From the NCBI GenBank assembly GCA_034003625.1, contig JAVEYG010000002.1:124001-188000 (forward strand): DNA of 64,000 nt, read 5' to 3'. Below the pieces are notes generated by a model, which saw nothing but the letters and a program-made list of their open reading frames with translations, was not told where the DNA came from and did not search any database. The DNA is from GWE2-42-39 sp034003625 (GTDB taxonomy: Bacteria; Bacteroidota; Bacteroidia; Bacteroidales; Prolixibacteraceae). Below, piece by piece: positions 27,453 through 36,525 of this stretch. Both the position numbers and the translations under genes were made by a program. The stretch's first letter is position 1. Every line of letters begins with the position of its first letter.

Positions 27453-28376
27453 ATGGCATTTATTCAAAACGATAAATTATTCAGCCTGAAGTGGTTTAAA
27501 AGTTACAGCCTGATTGTAATAGGTTCTTTTATCCTGGCTGTTGGTTTTGTGTATTTTATTTCGCCTCACCGGATTGTTCCCGGAGGTGTTTACGGAATAG
27601 CCATTGTGGTACATTACCTTTCGCAGGGATGGTTTTCGTTTTGGCCCGAGGGAATACCAATCGGTTTATTCGGCCTGGTCCTGAATATCCCGCTTACCAT
27701 CGCCGGAATAAAAATACTGGGGCCCCGTTTTGGTGTAAAAACGGTGGTGGGATTTGTGCTCTCATCAGTTTTCATGGATGGGATTACCTATTTTCGCGAA
27801 GTGGGCGATGCCCCCTTAGTGAACGATATTTTGCTTTCGTGCGTGTTTGGCGGCGTGCTGATTGGTTTTGGACTGGGGCTTATTTTTAAATCGCGTGCAA
27901 CTTCAGGAGGTTCCGACATTATTGCCATGATTATTGCCAAATATTCAGGCTTACAGCTCGGACAACTGATGATTTATGTTGATTCGGCCATCGTTTTGCT
28001 TGGCCTGGCGGCCTTTCACGACTGGCAGATACCGCTTTATTCATGGGTGGTAATATACATTACCGGGAAAGCTATTGACATGACCCTCGAAGGAGGGAAT
28101 TACCATAAAGCATTGTTTATTATTTCAAATAAACACCAGGAAATCAGGGATAAAATTTTAGTCGAACTCGAACGGGGAGGAACCTACCTGAAAGGGGAAG
28201 GGATGTATACAGGAGAAGAAAAACAGATTATTTACACGATCGTGAGCCGGCGGGAAGTGGCTATTCTTGAAGAATATATCAGCAAGATTGATCCCGATGC
28301 CTTTATTACCGTAATGGAGACCAACGAAATTCTTGGGGAAGGTTTTCAGTCGCTAAAACACAAACTGGAACGATAA
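27453..28376 (+). CDS. YitT family membrane protein (DUF2179)
   Basis: A 307-residue protein with about five N-terminal membrane segments (IVIGSFILAVGFVYFI, GIPIGLFGLVLNIPL, VFGGVLIGFGLGLIF, then two more) and the family segment RATSGGSDIIAMII. A cytosolic C-terminal DUF2179 domain contains ERGGTYLKGEGMYTGEEK and DPDAFITVMETNEILGEGF. YitT proteins are widespread putative transporters of unknown substrate. It is a single gene, about 58 bases before the patatin gene. Confidence 0.9.
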   Translation: MAFIQNDKLFSLKWFKSYSLIVIGSFILAVGFVYFISPHRIVPGGVYGIAIVVHYLSQGWFSFWPEGIPIGLFGLVLNIPLTIAGIKILGPRFGVKTVVGFVLSSVFMDGITYFREVGDAPLVNDILLSCVFGGVLIGFGLGLIFKSRATSGGSDIIAMIIAKYSGLQLGQLMIYVDSAIVLLGLAAFHDWQIPLYSWVVIYITGKAIDMTLEGGNYHKALFIISNKHQEIRDKILVELERGGTYLKGEGMYTGEEKQIIYTIVSRREVAILEEYISKIDPDAFITVMETNEILGEGFQSLKHKLER

Positions 28377-28434
28377 ATCGTTTTATTTAACCGTTTTTCG
28401 TAAATTTAAGGCTCGTTGGTTTATACAGTTTGCC

Positions 28435-30726
28435 ATGAAACAAATATCCTGTTTTTTAGTATTGCTTTTGCTTTTTATATGTCCCGCAAGGGCGCAGAAA
28501 GTGGGACTGGTGCTCAGTGGGGGCGGGGCTAAAGGCCTTGCCCACATCGGAGTGATCAAGGCGCTGGAGGAAAACAATATTCCGATTGACTATGTGGCCG
28601 GTACATCAATGGGGGCTATTGTGGCCGGGCTGTATGCCGCAGGATACAGTGTGGGGGAAATGGAAAAACTTTTCAGGTCGGAACAGTTTAAATTTTGGTC
28701 GACCGGGGAAATACAGGAGGAATACCGGTATTTTTTTCGGAAATTAGAGGATACCCCGGCCTGGCTTTCCATGGAAATGAAAAAAGAAGAAGACAAGCTG
28801 AGGGTTTTGCCGCCAACCAATATTATTCCTGAAGAGCAAATGGACTTTGCATTTATGGAAATGTTTTCGTCGACCAATGCCGTCTGCAATTACGATTTCA
28901 ATAATTTATTTGTGCCTTTTTTGTGCATTGCCACCGATGTGCACAACAACCGGGAAGTGGTATTACGAAATGGCGACCTGGGCGAAGCTATTCGGGCCTC
29001 TATGACTTTTCCTTTTTATTTTAAACCGATCGAGATTGACGGGAACTTAGTTTTTGACGGCGGAATCGTCAATAATTTTCCGGCAAAAAACATGAAAGAA
29101 ATTTTCAATCCCGATTTTATGATCGGGCACAATGTATCGAACAACGCCGATAAACCTGAACAGGATGACCTGATGGCCCAGCTTCAAAACCTGATCATGC
29201 AGAAAACAGATTACCGGATACAGCCCCAGGATGGTATTTTTCTGGAGTCTACTTTTACCGATATTGGCTTGCTCGATTTCAAAAAAATAGACCAGATTGA
29301 AGCCGACGGCTACAAAACGGCTATCTCGATGATCGATTCTATCAAGTTGCGTGTTTCCCGCCGTATTTCACCGGAAAAAGTAAACGAACGCCGTTCTCGT
29401 TTCAATTACCGCAAACCACAGCTCCTGTTTAAAAACATACAGGTTGAGGGAGTGGCGGATGCCATGCAACGCAAATTTATTATTCAGAGCCTGAAACACC
29501 GTTCCAATATAGTGGAACTCGCAGACCTTAAGAAAGAATATTTCAAGCTGGTGGCCGATCCGCAAATCAAATCAATCCGTCCTATATCAAGGTATAATGA
29601 GGAGAGTGGCTATTTTGACCTTCATTTAAAAGTAACCCCGGAGAAACCTGTCGAAATTAAATTCGGGGGCAATGTTTCGACGAAACCTGTTAACCAGGGA
29701 TTTGTCAGCCTCGATTACATGATTTTTAAAAACCGTGCATACACCCTGAGTTCCAATATGTATTTTGGCCGTTTTTACAGTTCGTTTCTGGTAGGCGGGC
29801 GCATCGATTATCCGACGGCCCTGCCGTTTTACATTTCTGCTTATATGAGTCTCAACCGCTGGGATTTTTATTCGGGCAGTACCGAATTTGTTTTTGAAGA
29901 TGTGCGCCCGCCATATATTATCCAGGAAGAAACCAATTTTCGTGCAGAAATCGGTTTCCCATACAAAAACAAGGGAAAATTTACCATCGGGTCGGCTTTT
30001 GCCAATTCTTCAGATGAATATTACCTGAAGGAATCGGTCAAACGGTCGGATACCCCCGACAATACACGTTTCGATTCGTTTATTTCCAGATTCTGCTTTG
30101 AACAGAATTCGCTCAATTACAAACAATTTGCTACCGAAGGAATCCATACAGACCTGTCGTTGAATTTTATTGCCGGAACCGAGAGAAACAAACCGGGAAC
30201 CACCTCAAACAACCTGTATGAATCGAAAGACAGGCAAGGGTTTTTTTTGCTGAAAGGGCATTACAGCAAGTATTTCAACAGTAAACGGAAAATTACGATC
30301 GGGATGATGGCCGAAGGGGTTTACAGTACCCGTAAAGTCTCGAATAATTATGTATCTACCCTGCTTTTTGCCCCTGCTTTTGAGCCGCTTCCGCATAGCA
30401 AAACTATTTTTCTGGACCAGTATCGTGCAAATAAATATCTGGCTGCTGGTGCAAAAGGTATTTTCAAAGTCAGCGACCAGTTGCATTTCCGCGTAGAAGC
30501 ATACGGTTTTGTGCCTGTTCGTACAATTCTTGAAGGAGTGGATTACAAGGCGTATTACAATCCTTTGTCGTTTTCGGATATAAATTTTATCGGGGCCGCT
30601 GCCGCGGTTTACCATACCAAACTGGGGCCAATCAGCCTTTCGTTCAACTATTACGACAAAGAAAATACCAGGCTGTACGCATTGCTCAATTTCGGATACA
30701 TCCTGTTTAACAAGAGAGGATATTAA
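28435..30726 (+). CDS. Patatin-like phospholipase with C-terminal outer-membrane beta-barrel
   Basis: A 763-residue protein with a signal peptide ending near ARAQ. The patatin domain begins directly after it: the oxyanion loop SGGGAKG, the nucleophile S58 in AGTSMGAIVAG, and D208 in VFDGGIVNNFPAKN form the Ser-Asp dyad. A linker resembling a POTRA segment (LLFKNIQVEGVADAMQRKF) follows. The last ~320 residues alternate in strand-like fashion (FVSLDYMIFKNRAYTLSSN) and end in an aromatic-rich strand, NFGYILFNKRGY, as in outer-membrane barrels. The layout resembles type Vd secretion proteins such as PlpD, with the lipase probably displayed or released. Confidence 0.9.
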   Translation: MKQISCFLVLLLLFICPARAQKVGLVLSGGGAKGLAHIGVIKALEENNIPIDYVAGTSMGAIVAGLYAAGYSVGEMEKLFRSEQFKFWSTGEIQEEYRYFFRKLEDTPAWLSMEMKKEEDKLRVLPPTNIIPEEQMDFAFMEMFSSTNAVCNYDFNNLFVPFLCIATDVHNNREVVLRNGDLGEAIRASMTFPFYFKPIEIDGNLVFDGGIVNNFPAKNMKEIFNPDFMIGHNVSNNADKPEQDDLMAQLQNLIMQKTDYRIQPQDGIFLESTFTDIGLLDFKKIDQIEADGYKTAISMIDSIKLRVSRRISPEKVNERRSRFNYRKPQLLFKNIQVEGVADAMQRKFIIQSLKHRSNIVELADLKKEYFKLVADPQIKSIRPISRYNEESGYFDLHLKVTPEKPVEIKFGGNVSTKPVNQGFVSLDYMIFKNRAYTLSSNMYFGRFYSSFLVGGRIDYPTALPFYISAYMSLNRWDFYSGSTEFVFEDVRPPYIIQEETNFRAEIGFPYKNKGKFTIGSAFANSSDEYYLKESVKRSDTPDNTRFDSFISRFCFEQNSLNYKQFATEGIHTDLSLNFIAGTERNKPGTTSNNLYESKDRQGFFLLKGHYSKYFNSKRKITIGMMAEGVYSTRKVSNNYVSTLLFAPAFEPLPHSKTIFLDQYRANKYLAAGAKGIFKVSDQLHFRVEAYGFVPVRTILEGVDYKAYYNPLSFSDINFIGAAAAVYHTKLGPISLSFNYYDKENTRLYALLNFGYILFNKRGY

Positions 30727-30831
30727 ACAGGTCAGCCAATCGCAGTACCCTGAGCTTTCTCATTTTTATTCCGCCCGAAAACTTTTCTTTTTACAGGCTT
30801 GTTACAAATCAGACAGGTTGATACAAATCAG

Positions 30832-30839
30832 TATATTTG
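30832..30839 (+). promoter_or_regulatory. -7 type box before the C69 dipeptidase gene
   Basis: TATATTTG matches TAnnTTTG and lies 28 bases before ATG 30868, inside the longer open frame. This argues that translation starts at 30868 and not at 30799. Confidence 0.4.
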
Positions 30840-30867
30840 TGGTTCCTGCAATAAAAATAAACAACGA

Positions 30868-32562
30868 ATGATGAGAGAAAGAATAACCGTATTTTCAGTT
30901 CTGGTATTGATAATGACCTGGAGCGTACAGGTTTCAAATGGATGTACCAATTTTTTAATTACCAAAGGAGCATCGGTTGATGGTTCGACCATGATCACTT
31001 ATGCGGCTGATTCGCATGTGCTGTACGGCGAATTGTATTATCAGCCTGCAGCCGATCATGCCCCGGGTTCCATGCGCAATATTTACGAGTGGGACACCGG
31101 AAAATTCATGGGGCGTATCCCCGAAGTGGCGCATACGTACAACGTGATCGGAAACATGAACGAATTTCAGCTGGCGATTGGAGAAACCACTTACGGGGGC
31201 CGCGAAGAGCTTGCCAAACAGGAAGGCGCCATCATGGATTACGGCAGTTTGATTTATGTAACCCTGCAACGTGCAAAAACAGCCCGCGAAGCAATCAAGG
31301 TGATGACCGATTTGGTGGAGAATTTCGGGTATGCCAGTTCCGGAGAATCCTTTTCCATCAGCGATCCGGAAGAAGTGTGGATTTTGGAAATGATCGGCAA
31401 GGGCAATGGTGAAAAAGGCGCTGTTTGGGTGGCCTTGCGCGTTCCCGACGGATACATCTCGGGACATGCCAACCAGGCACGTATTACCACTTTCCCGATG
31501 AACGACCCGAAAAACTGTATTTTTTCAAAAGACGTCGTTTCTTTTGCCCGCGAAAAAGGCTGGTTTGAAGGGAAAAACAAAGATTTCAGTTTTTCGGATG
31601 TGTATGCGCCTGTCGATTTCAGCGGCGCCCGTTTTTGCGATGCGCGCGTGTTTGCCGGGTTCAATAAAGTTGCTTCAGGGATGGGGCAATATACCGAATA
31701 TGCAAAAGGGGTAGTGAAACACGGCGGCGAAAATAATTTTCCGGTCAACCGCTTGCCTTTATGGGTGAAGCCCGACAAAAAAGTTTCGGTAAAAGACGTG
31801 ATGGAAATGATGCGTGACCATTACGAAGGAACAGAACTGGATATGACCAAAGACATTGGTGCTGGTCCGTATACATTGCCATACCGCTGGCGGAACATGA
31901 CCTGGAAAGTTGATTCGGTAGCTTACTGTCACGAACGGGCCATTTCGACCCAGCAAACCGGTTTTTCGTTTGTTGCCCAAAGCCGCAACTGGCTGCCTGC
32001 CCCGATTGGCGGTATTCTTTGGTTTGGGGTCGACGATACGTACAGCACCTGCTATGTGCCGATGTACTGCGGTATTACCGAAATACCCGAATGTTTCAGA
32101 GTAGGAAATGGCGACATGCTTACTTTTTCTGAAACATCGGCATTCTGGACCTTCAACCAGGTAACCAACTGGGCCTACATGCGGTACAGCGACATGATCC
32201 CGTATATCCGTGCAAAACAGGCTGACCTCGAAGAAAAATTCATTGCTTATACTCCCGCGGTCGACCAGGCTGCCAAAACAATTTACGATAGCCGGGGAGA
32301 AGCTGCTGCCCGTCGTTTCCTTTCTGATTATTCGGTGAACCAGGCCAATGGGATGACCTCGGAATGGAAAAAATTGTACCAGTATCTTTTGGTGAAATAC
32401 ATGGATGGAAACGTGAAAAAAGAAAAGGATGGCAAATTCCTGCGTAACGAATGGGGCGTACCTGCCGGTCCCGATCATCCGGGTTACCCTGAATGGTGGT
32501 ACCGTGTAATCGTGAATGCTACCGGCGACCATTTCAAAATGACAGGCAGCAGTGGCCATTAA
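30868..32562 (+). CDS. C69 family dipeptidase (N-terminal nucleophile hydrolase)
   Basis: A 564-residue protein from ATG 30868. The signal sequence (VFSVLVLIMTWSVQVSNG) is followed directly by CTNFLITKGAS. In C69 peptidases this Cys is exposed by cleavage and is the N-terminal nucleophile. Family segments include GSTMITYAADSH, IGETTYGGREELA, SDPEEVWILEMIGKG and GHANQARITTFPMND. These enzymes release dipeptides from peptide N termini; here the enzyme is exported, so it likely feeds on peptides in the periplasm or outside. An in-frame upstream ATG at 30799 would put a -7 box inside the gene and is rejected. Confidence 0.9.
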   Translation: MMRERITVFSVLVLIMTWSVQVSNGCTNFLITKGASVDGSTMITYAADSHVLYGELYYQPAADHAPGSMRNIYEWDTGKFMGRIPEVAHTYNVIGNMNEFQLAIGETTYGGREELAKQEGAIMDYGSLIYVTLQRAKTAREAIKVMTDLVENFGYASSGESFSISDPEEVWILEMIGKGNGEKGAVWVALRVPDGYISGHANQARITTFPMNDPKNCIFSKDVVSFAREKGWFEGKNKDFSFSDVYAPVDFSGARFCDARVFAGFNKVASGMGQYTEYAKGVVKHGGENNFPVNRLPLWVKPDKKVSVKDVMEMMRDHYEGTELDMTKDIGAGPYTLPYRWRNMTWKVDSVAYCHERAISTQQTGFSFVAQSRNWLPAPIGGILWFGVDDTYSTCYVPMYCGITEIPECFRVGNGDMLTFSETSAFWTFNQVTNWAYMRYSDMIPYIRAKQADLEEKFIAYTPAVDQAAKTIYDSRGEAAARRFLSDYSVNQANGMTSEWKKLYQYLLVKYMDGNVKKEKDGKFLRNEWGVPAGPDHPGYPEWWYRVIVNATGDHFKMTGSSGH

Positions 32563-32887
32563 AGTGTAAAACAAAAAACGTAACACTATTTTCTCACGAC
32601 TTATGCCTCCACTGGCTGCTTGCCTGAATTCTAATATCTAAGAGTCTGGCTGTTATTTTGTCTTGCTGCTTCACAGCGCTAAACAGTAGGCCCTTTACTG
32701 CGTTCAGGGTGACAAAGTGCACCTGGCACAACATTCGTCATTTTCCGTACATACCGGGCTGGATACTTGCTTTTCGCCACTAAAACGGACAAAGCAGGTC
32801 GTTTGTCGATTTTCCGGACAGTCATCAGGCGGTAATAATTACTTTTGTGCTCCTGAACATTTTGTTCCCTTATTCCTTATTGGAAAG
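32563..32887 (+). other. Intergenic, 325 bases, no gene supported
   Basis: The frame of the next gene is open through the second half of this stretch, but a -7 type box (32840-32847) and the good signal anchor after ATG 32888 argue that it is untranslated. No repeat or RNA gene was recognised. Confidence 0.5.
32840..32847 (+). promoter_or_regulatory. -7 type box before the MBL hydrolase gene
   Basis: TACTTTTG matches TAnnTTTG and lies 40 bases before ATG 32888. No TTG was found at 19-21 bases upstream. Confidence 0.3.
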
Positions 32888-34006
32888 ATGAAACGAAAAA
32901 GGCAGCTTTTAATTATTACAGTATTGATTTTTGTTATCGGAGGAATTGTCGTTATGAAAATAAGTCCCGGATTCGGAGGAAAAGTAAAAGGAGAACGCTT
33001 GGAGCGGATAAAAAAATCGCCGAACTTCAGGGACGGAATTTTTCAGAACCCGGTGCGAACCAGCATGCAGGGCGAGAATTTTTCGTTTTGGGCGGTGATG
33101 CGTGAATTCATCCGGAAAACCAAAGGGCGCACGCCCGGAAAGGCAGTGCCCGCGGTTCCTGTCGATAAAAATTTAGTTAGCCGCGAAAACAAAGGTATCC
33201 GGGTTATCTGGCTCGGGCATTCCACTACCCTGATCGAAATGGATGGGGTGCTGGTACTGACCGACCCTGTTTTCAGCGAACGGACTTCTCCTTTTTCATT
33301 CGCCGGGACGCGACGTTTCGATTCTGTTTTTCATTACGATATTGAAAACCTGCCCGAACCCGACTTGGTCATCATTTCACACGACCATTACGATCATCTC
33401 GACCGGAAAACGGTGCTGAAATTAAAAGATAAAAAAGCGCATTTTGTGATGCCATTGGGTGTCGGCGCACACTTCGACCGTTGGGGGTTTTCTTCTGACC
33501 GTTATACTGAACTTGACTGGGACGGCGAATTTTTGTGGCAAAATAAACTGAAAATTACAGCTACTCCGGCCCGTCATTTTACCGGTCGCGGACTGACTGA
33601 CCGTTTTAAAACCCTTTGGGCTTCGTGGGTGTTAAAATCAGGGGATTCATCTGTGTTTTTCAGCGGCGATTCGGGGTATTTCCTCGGCTTCAAAGATATT
33701 GGCAGCCGGTTTGGCCCGTTTGACCTGTGTATTCTGGAATGTGGGCAGTACAACGATGGATGGCCTTATATCCACATGGCGCCCGAAGAAACCGCGCAGG
33801 CCCATCTCGACCTGAAAGGTAAACTCCTGTTGCCTGTCCACTGGGGCAAATTCAGGCTGAGCCTGCACCATTGGACCGAACCGGTAGAACGGATACTGAA
33901 AGCTGCTTCGGCGAACGGGTCAAGGGTGACCACTCCCCGTATCGGCGAACAAATAATAATTGGTAAACATACGCCCCAAATTAATTGGTGGAGCGAAATT
34001 GACTGA
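32888..34006 (+). CDS. NAPE-PLD-like MBL-fold hydrolase, membrane-anchored
   Basis: A 372-residue protein from ATG 32888, with a short basic N terminus and one membrane segment (LLIITVLIFVIGGIVVM). The metallo-beta-lactamase fold has VIWLGHSTTLIEMDG, the metal motif SHDHYDHLD (HxHxDH), ARHFTGRG, FFSGDSGYF and LPVHWGKF. This is the arrangement of N-acyl-phosphatidylethanolamine phospholipase D and bacterial UlaG/YtnP-like relatives. The substrate is unknown; a membrane lipid is plausible given the anchor. The frame upstream to 32717 is rejected as untranslated. Confidence 0.87.
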   Translation: MKRKRQLLIITVLIFVIGGIVVMKISPGFGGKVKGERLERIKKSPNFRDGIFQNPVRTSMQGENFSFWAVMREFIRKTKGRTPGKAVPAVPVDKNLVSRENKGIRVIWLGHSTTLIEMDGVLVLTDPVFSERTSPFSFAGTRRFDSVFHYDIENLPEPDLVIISHDHYDHLDRKTVLKLKDKKAHFVMPLGVGAHFDRWGFSSDRYTELDWDGEFLWQNKLKITATPARHFTGRGLTDRFKTLWASWVLKSGDSSVFFSGDSGYFLGFKDIGSRFGPFDLCILECGQYNDGWPYIHMAPEETAQAHLDLKGKLLLPVHWGKFRLSLHHWTEPVERILKAASANGSRVTTPRIGEQIIIGKHTPQINWWSEID

Positions 34007-34064
34007 AAAGGATATAATCACAGAAATTCAAAATGTTGATTTTCGATATTAAACCATCAATCCG

Positions 34065-34072
34065 TATTTTTG
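34065..34072 (+). promoter_or_regulatory. -7 type box before yaaA
   Basis: TATTTTTG matches TAnnTTTG, 22 bases before the yaaA ATG. The nearest upstream TTG (34036-34038) is 26 bases away, longer than usual. Confidence 0.4.
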
Positions 34073-34094
34073 TAAGAAATAAAAAAATCACATC

Positions 34095-34862
34095 ATGATA
34101 CTTGTTATTTCACCTGCAAAATCATTGGATTTTGAAACACCGGCCACAACTGCACCGGTAAGTGTGCCGCAGTTTCTGGAAGAAGCAACGGTTATCAGCC
34201 GGAAATTGCGCGGCCTGTCGGCCAAACAACTGGCAAAGTTGATGGACATTTCGCCAAAACTGGCACAGCTGAATTTTGAGCGGAACCAGATGTGGTCGCA
34301 TGAAAATCAGGAAAATCCCCTGAAACCTGCGGTGCTTGCATTTACCGGCGATGTTTACCAGGGGTTGCAGGCCAGTCTGTTTTCAGAAGGGCAGATGAAA
34401 ATTGCGCAGAAAAAAATCCGTATCCTTTCCGGGTTGTACGGATTGCTTCGCCCGCTCGACCTGATCCAGGCGTATCGTTTGGAGATGGGAACTTTGTTCC
34501 CGGTACAACGGAAAAAAGACCTGTATGCCTACTGGACCGAAAAAGTTACCACCCAGCTCCGGAAAGAACTGGAAACCAGTGGTAACGTGTTGGTAAACCT
34601 GGCTTCCGAAGAATATTTTAAGGTGATAAGTACCAAAAAATTAGATACCCGGATCATTACGCCGGTATTTAAAGATATGAAAAACGGACAGTATAAAATG
34701 ATTTCGTTTTTTGCCAAAAAAGCCCGCGGGATGATGTGCCGTTTTGTGGTTGAAAACAATATTTCGCAACCGGAAGAAATGAAAGCCTTTGATTTGGAGG
34801 GGTATTATTTTAACCCGATGCTCACCAAAGGGGACGAATGGGTGTATACACGGGACCACTAA
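34095..34862 (+). CDS. yaaA: Peroxide stress protein YaaA (DUF328)
   Basis: A 255-residue cytosolic protein. Family hallmarks are ISPAKSLDFETPA at the N terminus, QLNFERNQMW, FTGDVYQGLQA, IRILSGLYGLLRPLDLIQAYRLEMG, VNLASEEYFKVI and KKARGMMCRFVVEN. In E. coli YaaA lowers free iron and limits Fenton damage during peroxide stress, and structural work points to DNA binding. The length matches the family. It is a single gene with its own promoter box; nothing nearby is specific to oxidative stress. Confidence 0.94.
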   Translation: MILVISPAKSLDFETPATTAPVSVPQFLEEATVISRKLRGLSAKQLAKLMDISPKLAQLNFERNQMWSHENQENPLKPAVLAFTGDVYQGLQASLFSEGQMKIAQKKIRILSGLYGLLRPLDLIQAYRLEMGTLFPVQRKKDLYAYWTEKVTTQLRKELETSGNVLVNLASEEYFKVISTKKLDTRIITPVFKDMKNGQYKMISFFAKKARGMMCRFVVENNISQPEEMKAFDLEGYYFNPMLTKGDEWVYTRDH

Positions 34863-34935
34863 GCTGATTACTTCCGTAATTCCGAAGTTTTACAGGAAAG
34901 CATGAAATCCGGAATTTGAATGTATTTTTACCTGC

Positions 34936-35910
34936 ATGTTGGAGATAAAGAAATATTTTCTTGAAGAAATGAACGAACTTGGAAAGGCGGGTAAAGCATT
35001 TGCTTTTCTGATAGACTTTGATTTTCAGGAACCACGTTTGTTCCGTTTCGACGGACTTTCAACCGAAATTCTTTGGCAAACGCCTTTTCATCGTAATTTT
35101 AAGGAAGCGGAGTTCGGAAACAAACCGTTTGTGTGGGACGTGGAAAATGTTCCGGAGCCATTGTATCATGATGCTTTTTACAAGGTACAGCAGGAAATTC
35201 GAAACGGGAATACGTATTTGCTGAACCTTACTTTTCCCAGCAGAATAAACACTGATCTTGGGTTGGAAGAAATCTTTTTTCGCAGCCGGGCATTATACAA
35301 ACTTTATCTGAAAGACCGGTTTGTATGTTTTTCTCCTGAAATTTTTGTCCGGATCAGCAATGGGATAATTTCTTCGTATCCAATGAAAGGCACTATCGAT
35401 GCCACGATTCCCGGCGCGGAACAAATACTGAAAAACGATCGCAAGGAATTGGCTGAACACAATACCATTGTCGATCTGATCCGTAACGACCTGAGCTTAG
35501 TGGCTGAAAATGTTTCCGTAGAAAAATTCCGGTATATCGACCGGATAAAAAACAACCGGGGCGAACTGCTCCAGATGAGTTCAAAGATCATCGGGAAACT
35601 GCCGGCTGACTATGCCGGAAATATAGGCAATATTATTGCCAGGATGCTTCCGGCCGGATCAATCTGCGGGGCGCCTAAAAGGAAAACCGTCGAAATAATC
35701 AAAACCGTCGAATCGTATAGGCGAGGGTACTACACCGGTATCTTCGGAATCTTCGACGGGGCAAGCTTAGATAGCTGCGTGCTCATCCGTTTCATTGAAA
35801 AAACCGGTGATGGCCTGATTTTTAAAAGCGGGGGAGGAATTACTTTTTTAAGCAACTGCGAAAACGAATACAACGAACTGATTCAAAAAATATATGTACC
35901 GGTTACTTGA
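34936..35910 (+). CDS. pabB: Aminodeoxychorismate synthase component I
   Basis: A 324-residue chorismate-binding enzyme that converts chorismate (with glutamine-derived ammonia) to 4-amino-4-deoxychorismate for folate synthesis. Visible are IRNGNTYLLNLTFPSR, SPEIFVRISNGIISSYPMKGTI, NTIVDLIRNDLS, SGAPKRKT-like SICGAPKRKTVEII, YYTGIFGIFDGASLDS and KSGGGITFLSNCENEYNEL. It is shorter than E. coli PabB because the N-terminal region is reduced, which is usual in Bacteroidota. Its end overlaps pabC by 17 bases, so the pair forms a two-gene folate operon. The amidotransferase (PabA) is not in the window. Confidence 0.92.
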   Translation: MLEIKKYFLEEMNELGKAGKAFAFLIDFDFQEPRLFRFDGLSTEILWQTPFHRNFKEAEFGNKPFVWDVENVPEPLYHDAFYKVQQEIRNGNTYLLNLTFPSRINTDLGLEEIFFRSRALYKLYLKDRFVCFSPEIFVRISNGIISSYPMKGTIDATIPGAEQILKNDRKELAEHNTIVDLIRNDLSLVAENVSVEKFRYIDRIKNNRGELLQMSSKIIGKLPADYAGNIGNIIARMLPAGSICGAPKRKTVEIIKTVESYRRGYYTGIFGIFDGASLDSCVLIRFIEKTGDGLIFKSGGGITFLSNCENEYNELIQKIYVPVT

Positions 35911-36490
35911 AACTATAAAACTTGAGAATGGGGTGCTGTGTAACCTGGCATACCATAACCTGCGTTTCAATCATGCAAGGCATATGCTTTTCGGGATACG
36001 GGAGGAACTGAAATTAGAAACGATTATCCGGGTTCCTGATGAATTCAACGAGGGGTTGTACCGGTGCCGGGTGCTTTACTCCGGAGAAATAGAAAAAATA
36101 GAATTTATTCCTTACCTTTTTCGCAATATCCGGAGCCTGAAAATAGTGACTGACGACCAGATTGAGTACAGCTATAAATTTGCTGACCGCAGATGTATAG
36201 ACAAACTTTTTGAAAAAAGGGAAGATTGCGATGAGATCATCATTGTAAAAAATGGACTGGTAACCGATTGTTCCGTTGGCAATCTGATTTTTCATGACGG
36301 GCGGAAGTGGTGGACCCCCTTTGCTCCGTTGCTAAAGGGAACCCGGCGAATGCAACTTTTGGAAGAAGGGGCGATTTCTGAAAAGGAAATCAGGGTGGAG
36401 GATATCTTCAGTTTCAGGAAGGCCGCGATCATCAATGTTTTTTATGGGTTGGAGAGTTTGCCAGAGATTCCCGTGGCAAATATCCGGTAG
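35894..36490 (+). CDS. pabC: Aminodeoxychorismate lyase-like aminotransferase class IV
   Basis: A 198-residue PLP-fold enzyme. It shows LLETIKLENGVLCNLAYHNLRFNHAR at the N terminus, the lysine region YSYKFADRRCIDKLF, the substrate/PLP segment IVKNGLVTDCSVGNLIFHDG and WTPFAPLLKGTRRMQLLEEG. It releases pyruvate from aminodeoxychorismate to give p-aminobenzoate. It is shorter than standard class IV enzymes (about 270-290), but this compact form is common next to Bacteroidota pabB. The 17-base overlap with pabB indicates coupled translation. Confidence 0.9.
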   Translation: MYRLLETIKLENGVLCNLAYHNLRFNHARHMLFGIREELKLETIIRVPDEFNEGLYRCRVLYSGEIEKIEFIPYLFRNIRSLKIVTDDQIEYSYKFADRRCIDKLFEKREDCDEIIIVKNGLVTDCSVGNLIFHDGRKWWTPFAPLLKGTRRMQLLEEGAISEKEIRVEDIFSFRKAAIINVFYGLESLPEIPVANIR

Positions 36491-36525
36491 CGAAGGTCCG
36501 TTGTCTTCCGTAAATTAATTCCTGA

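Noticed and set aside
31759..32586. 275-codon minus strand frame opposite the C69 dipeptidase
   Set aside because: Antisense to a gene with clear family motifs; its own translation matches nothing recognisable.
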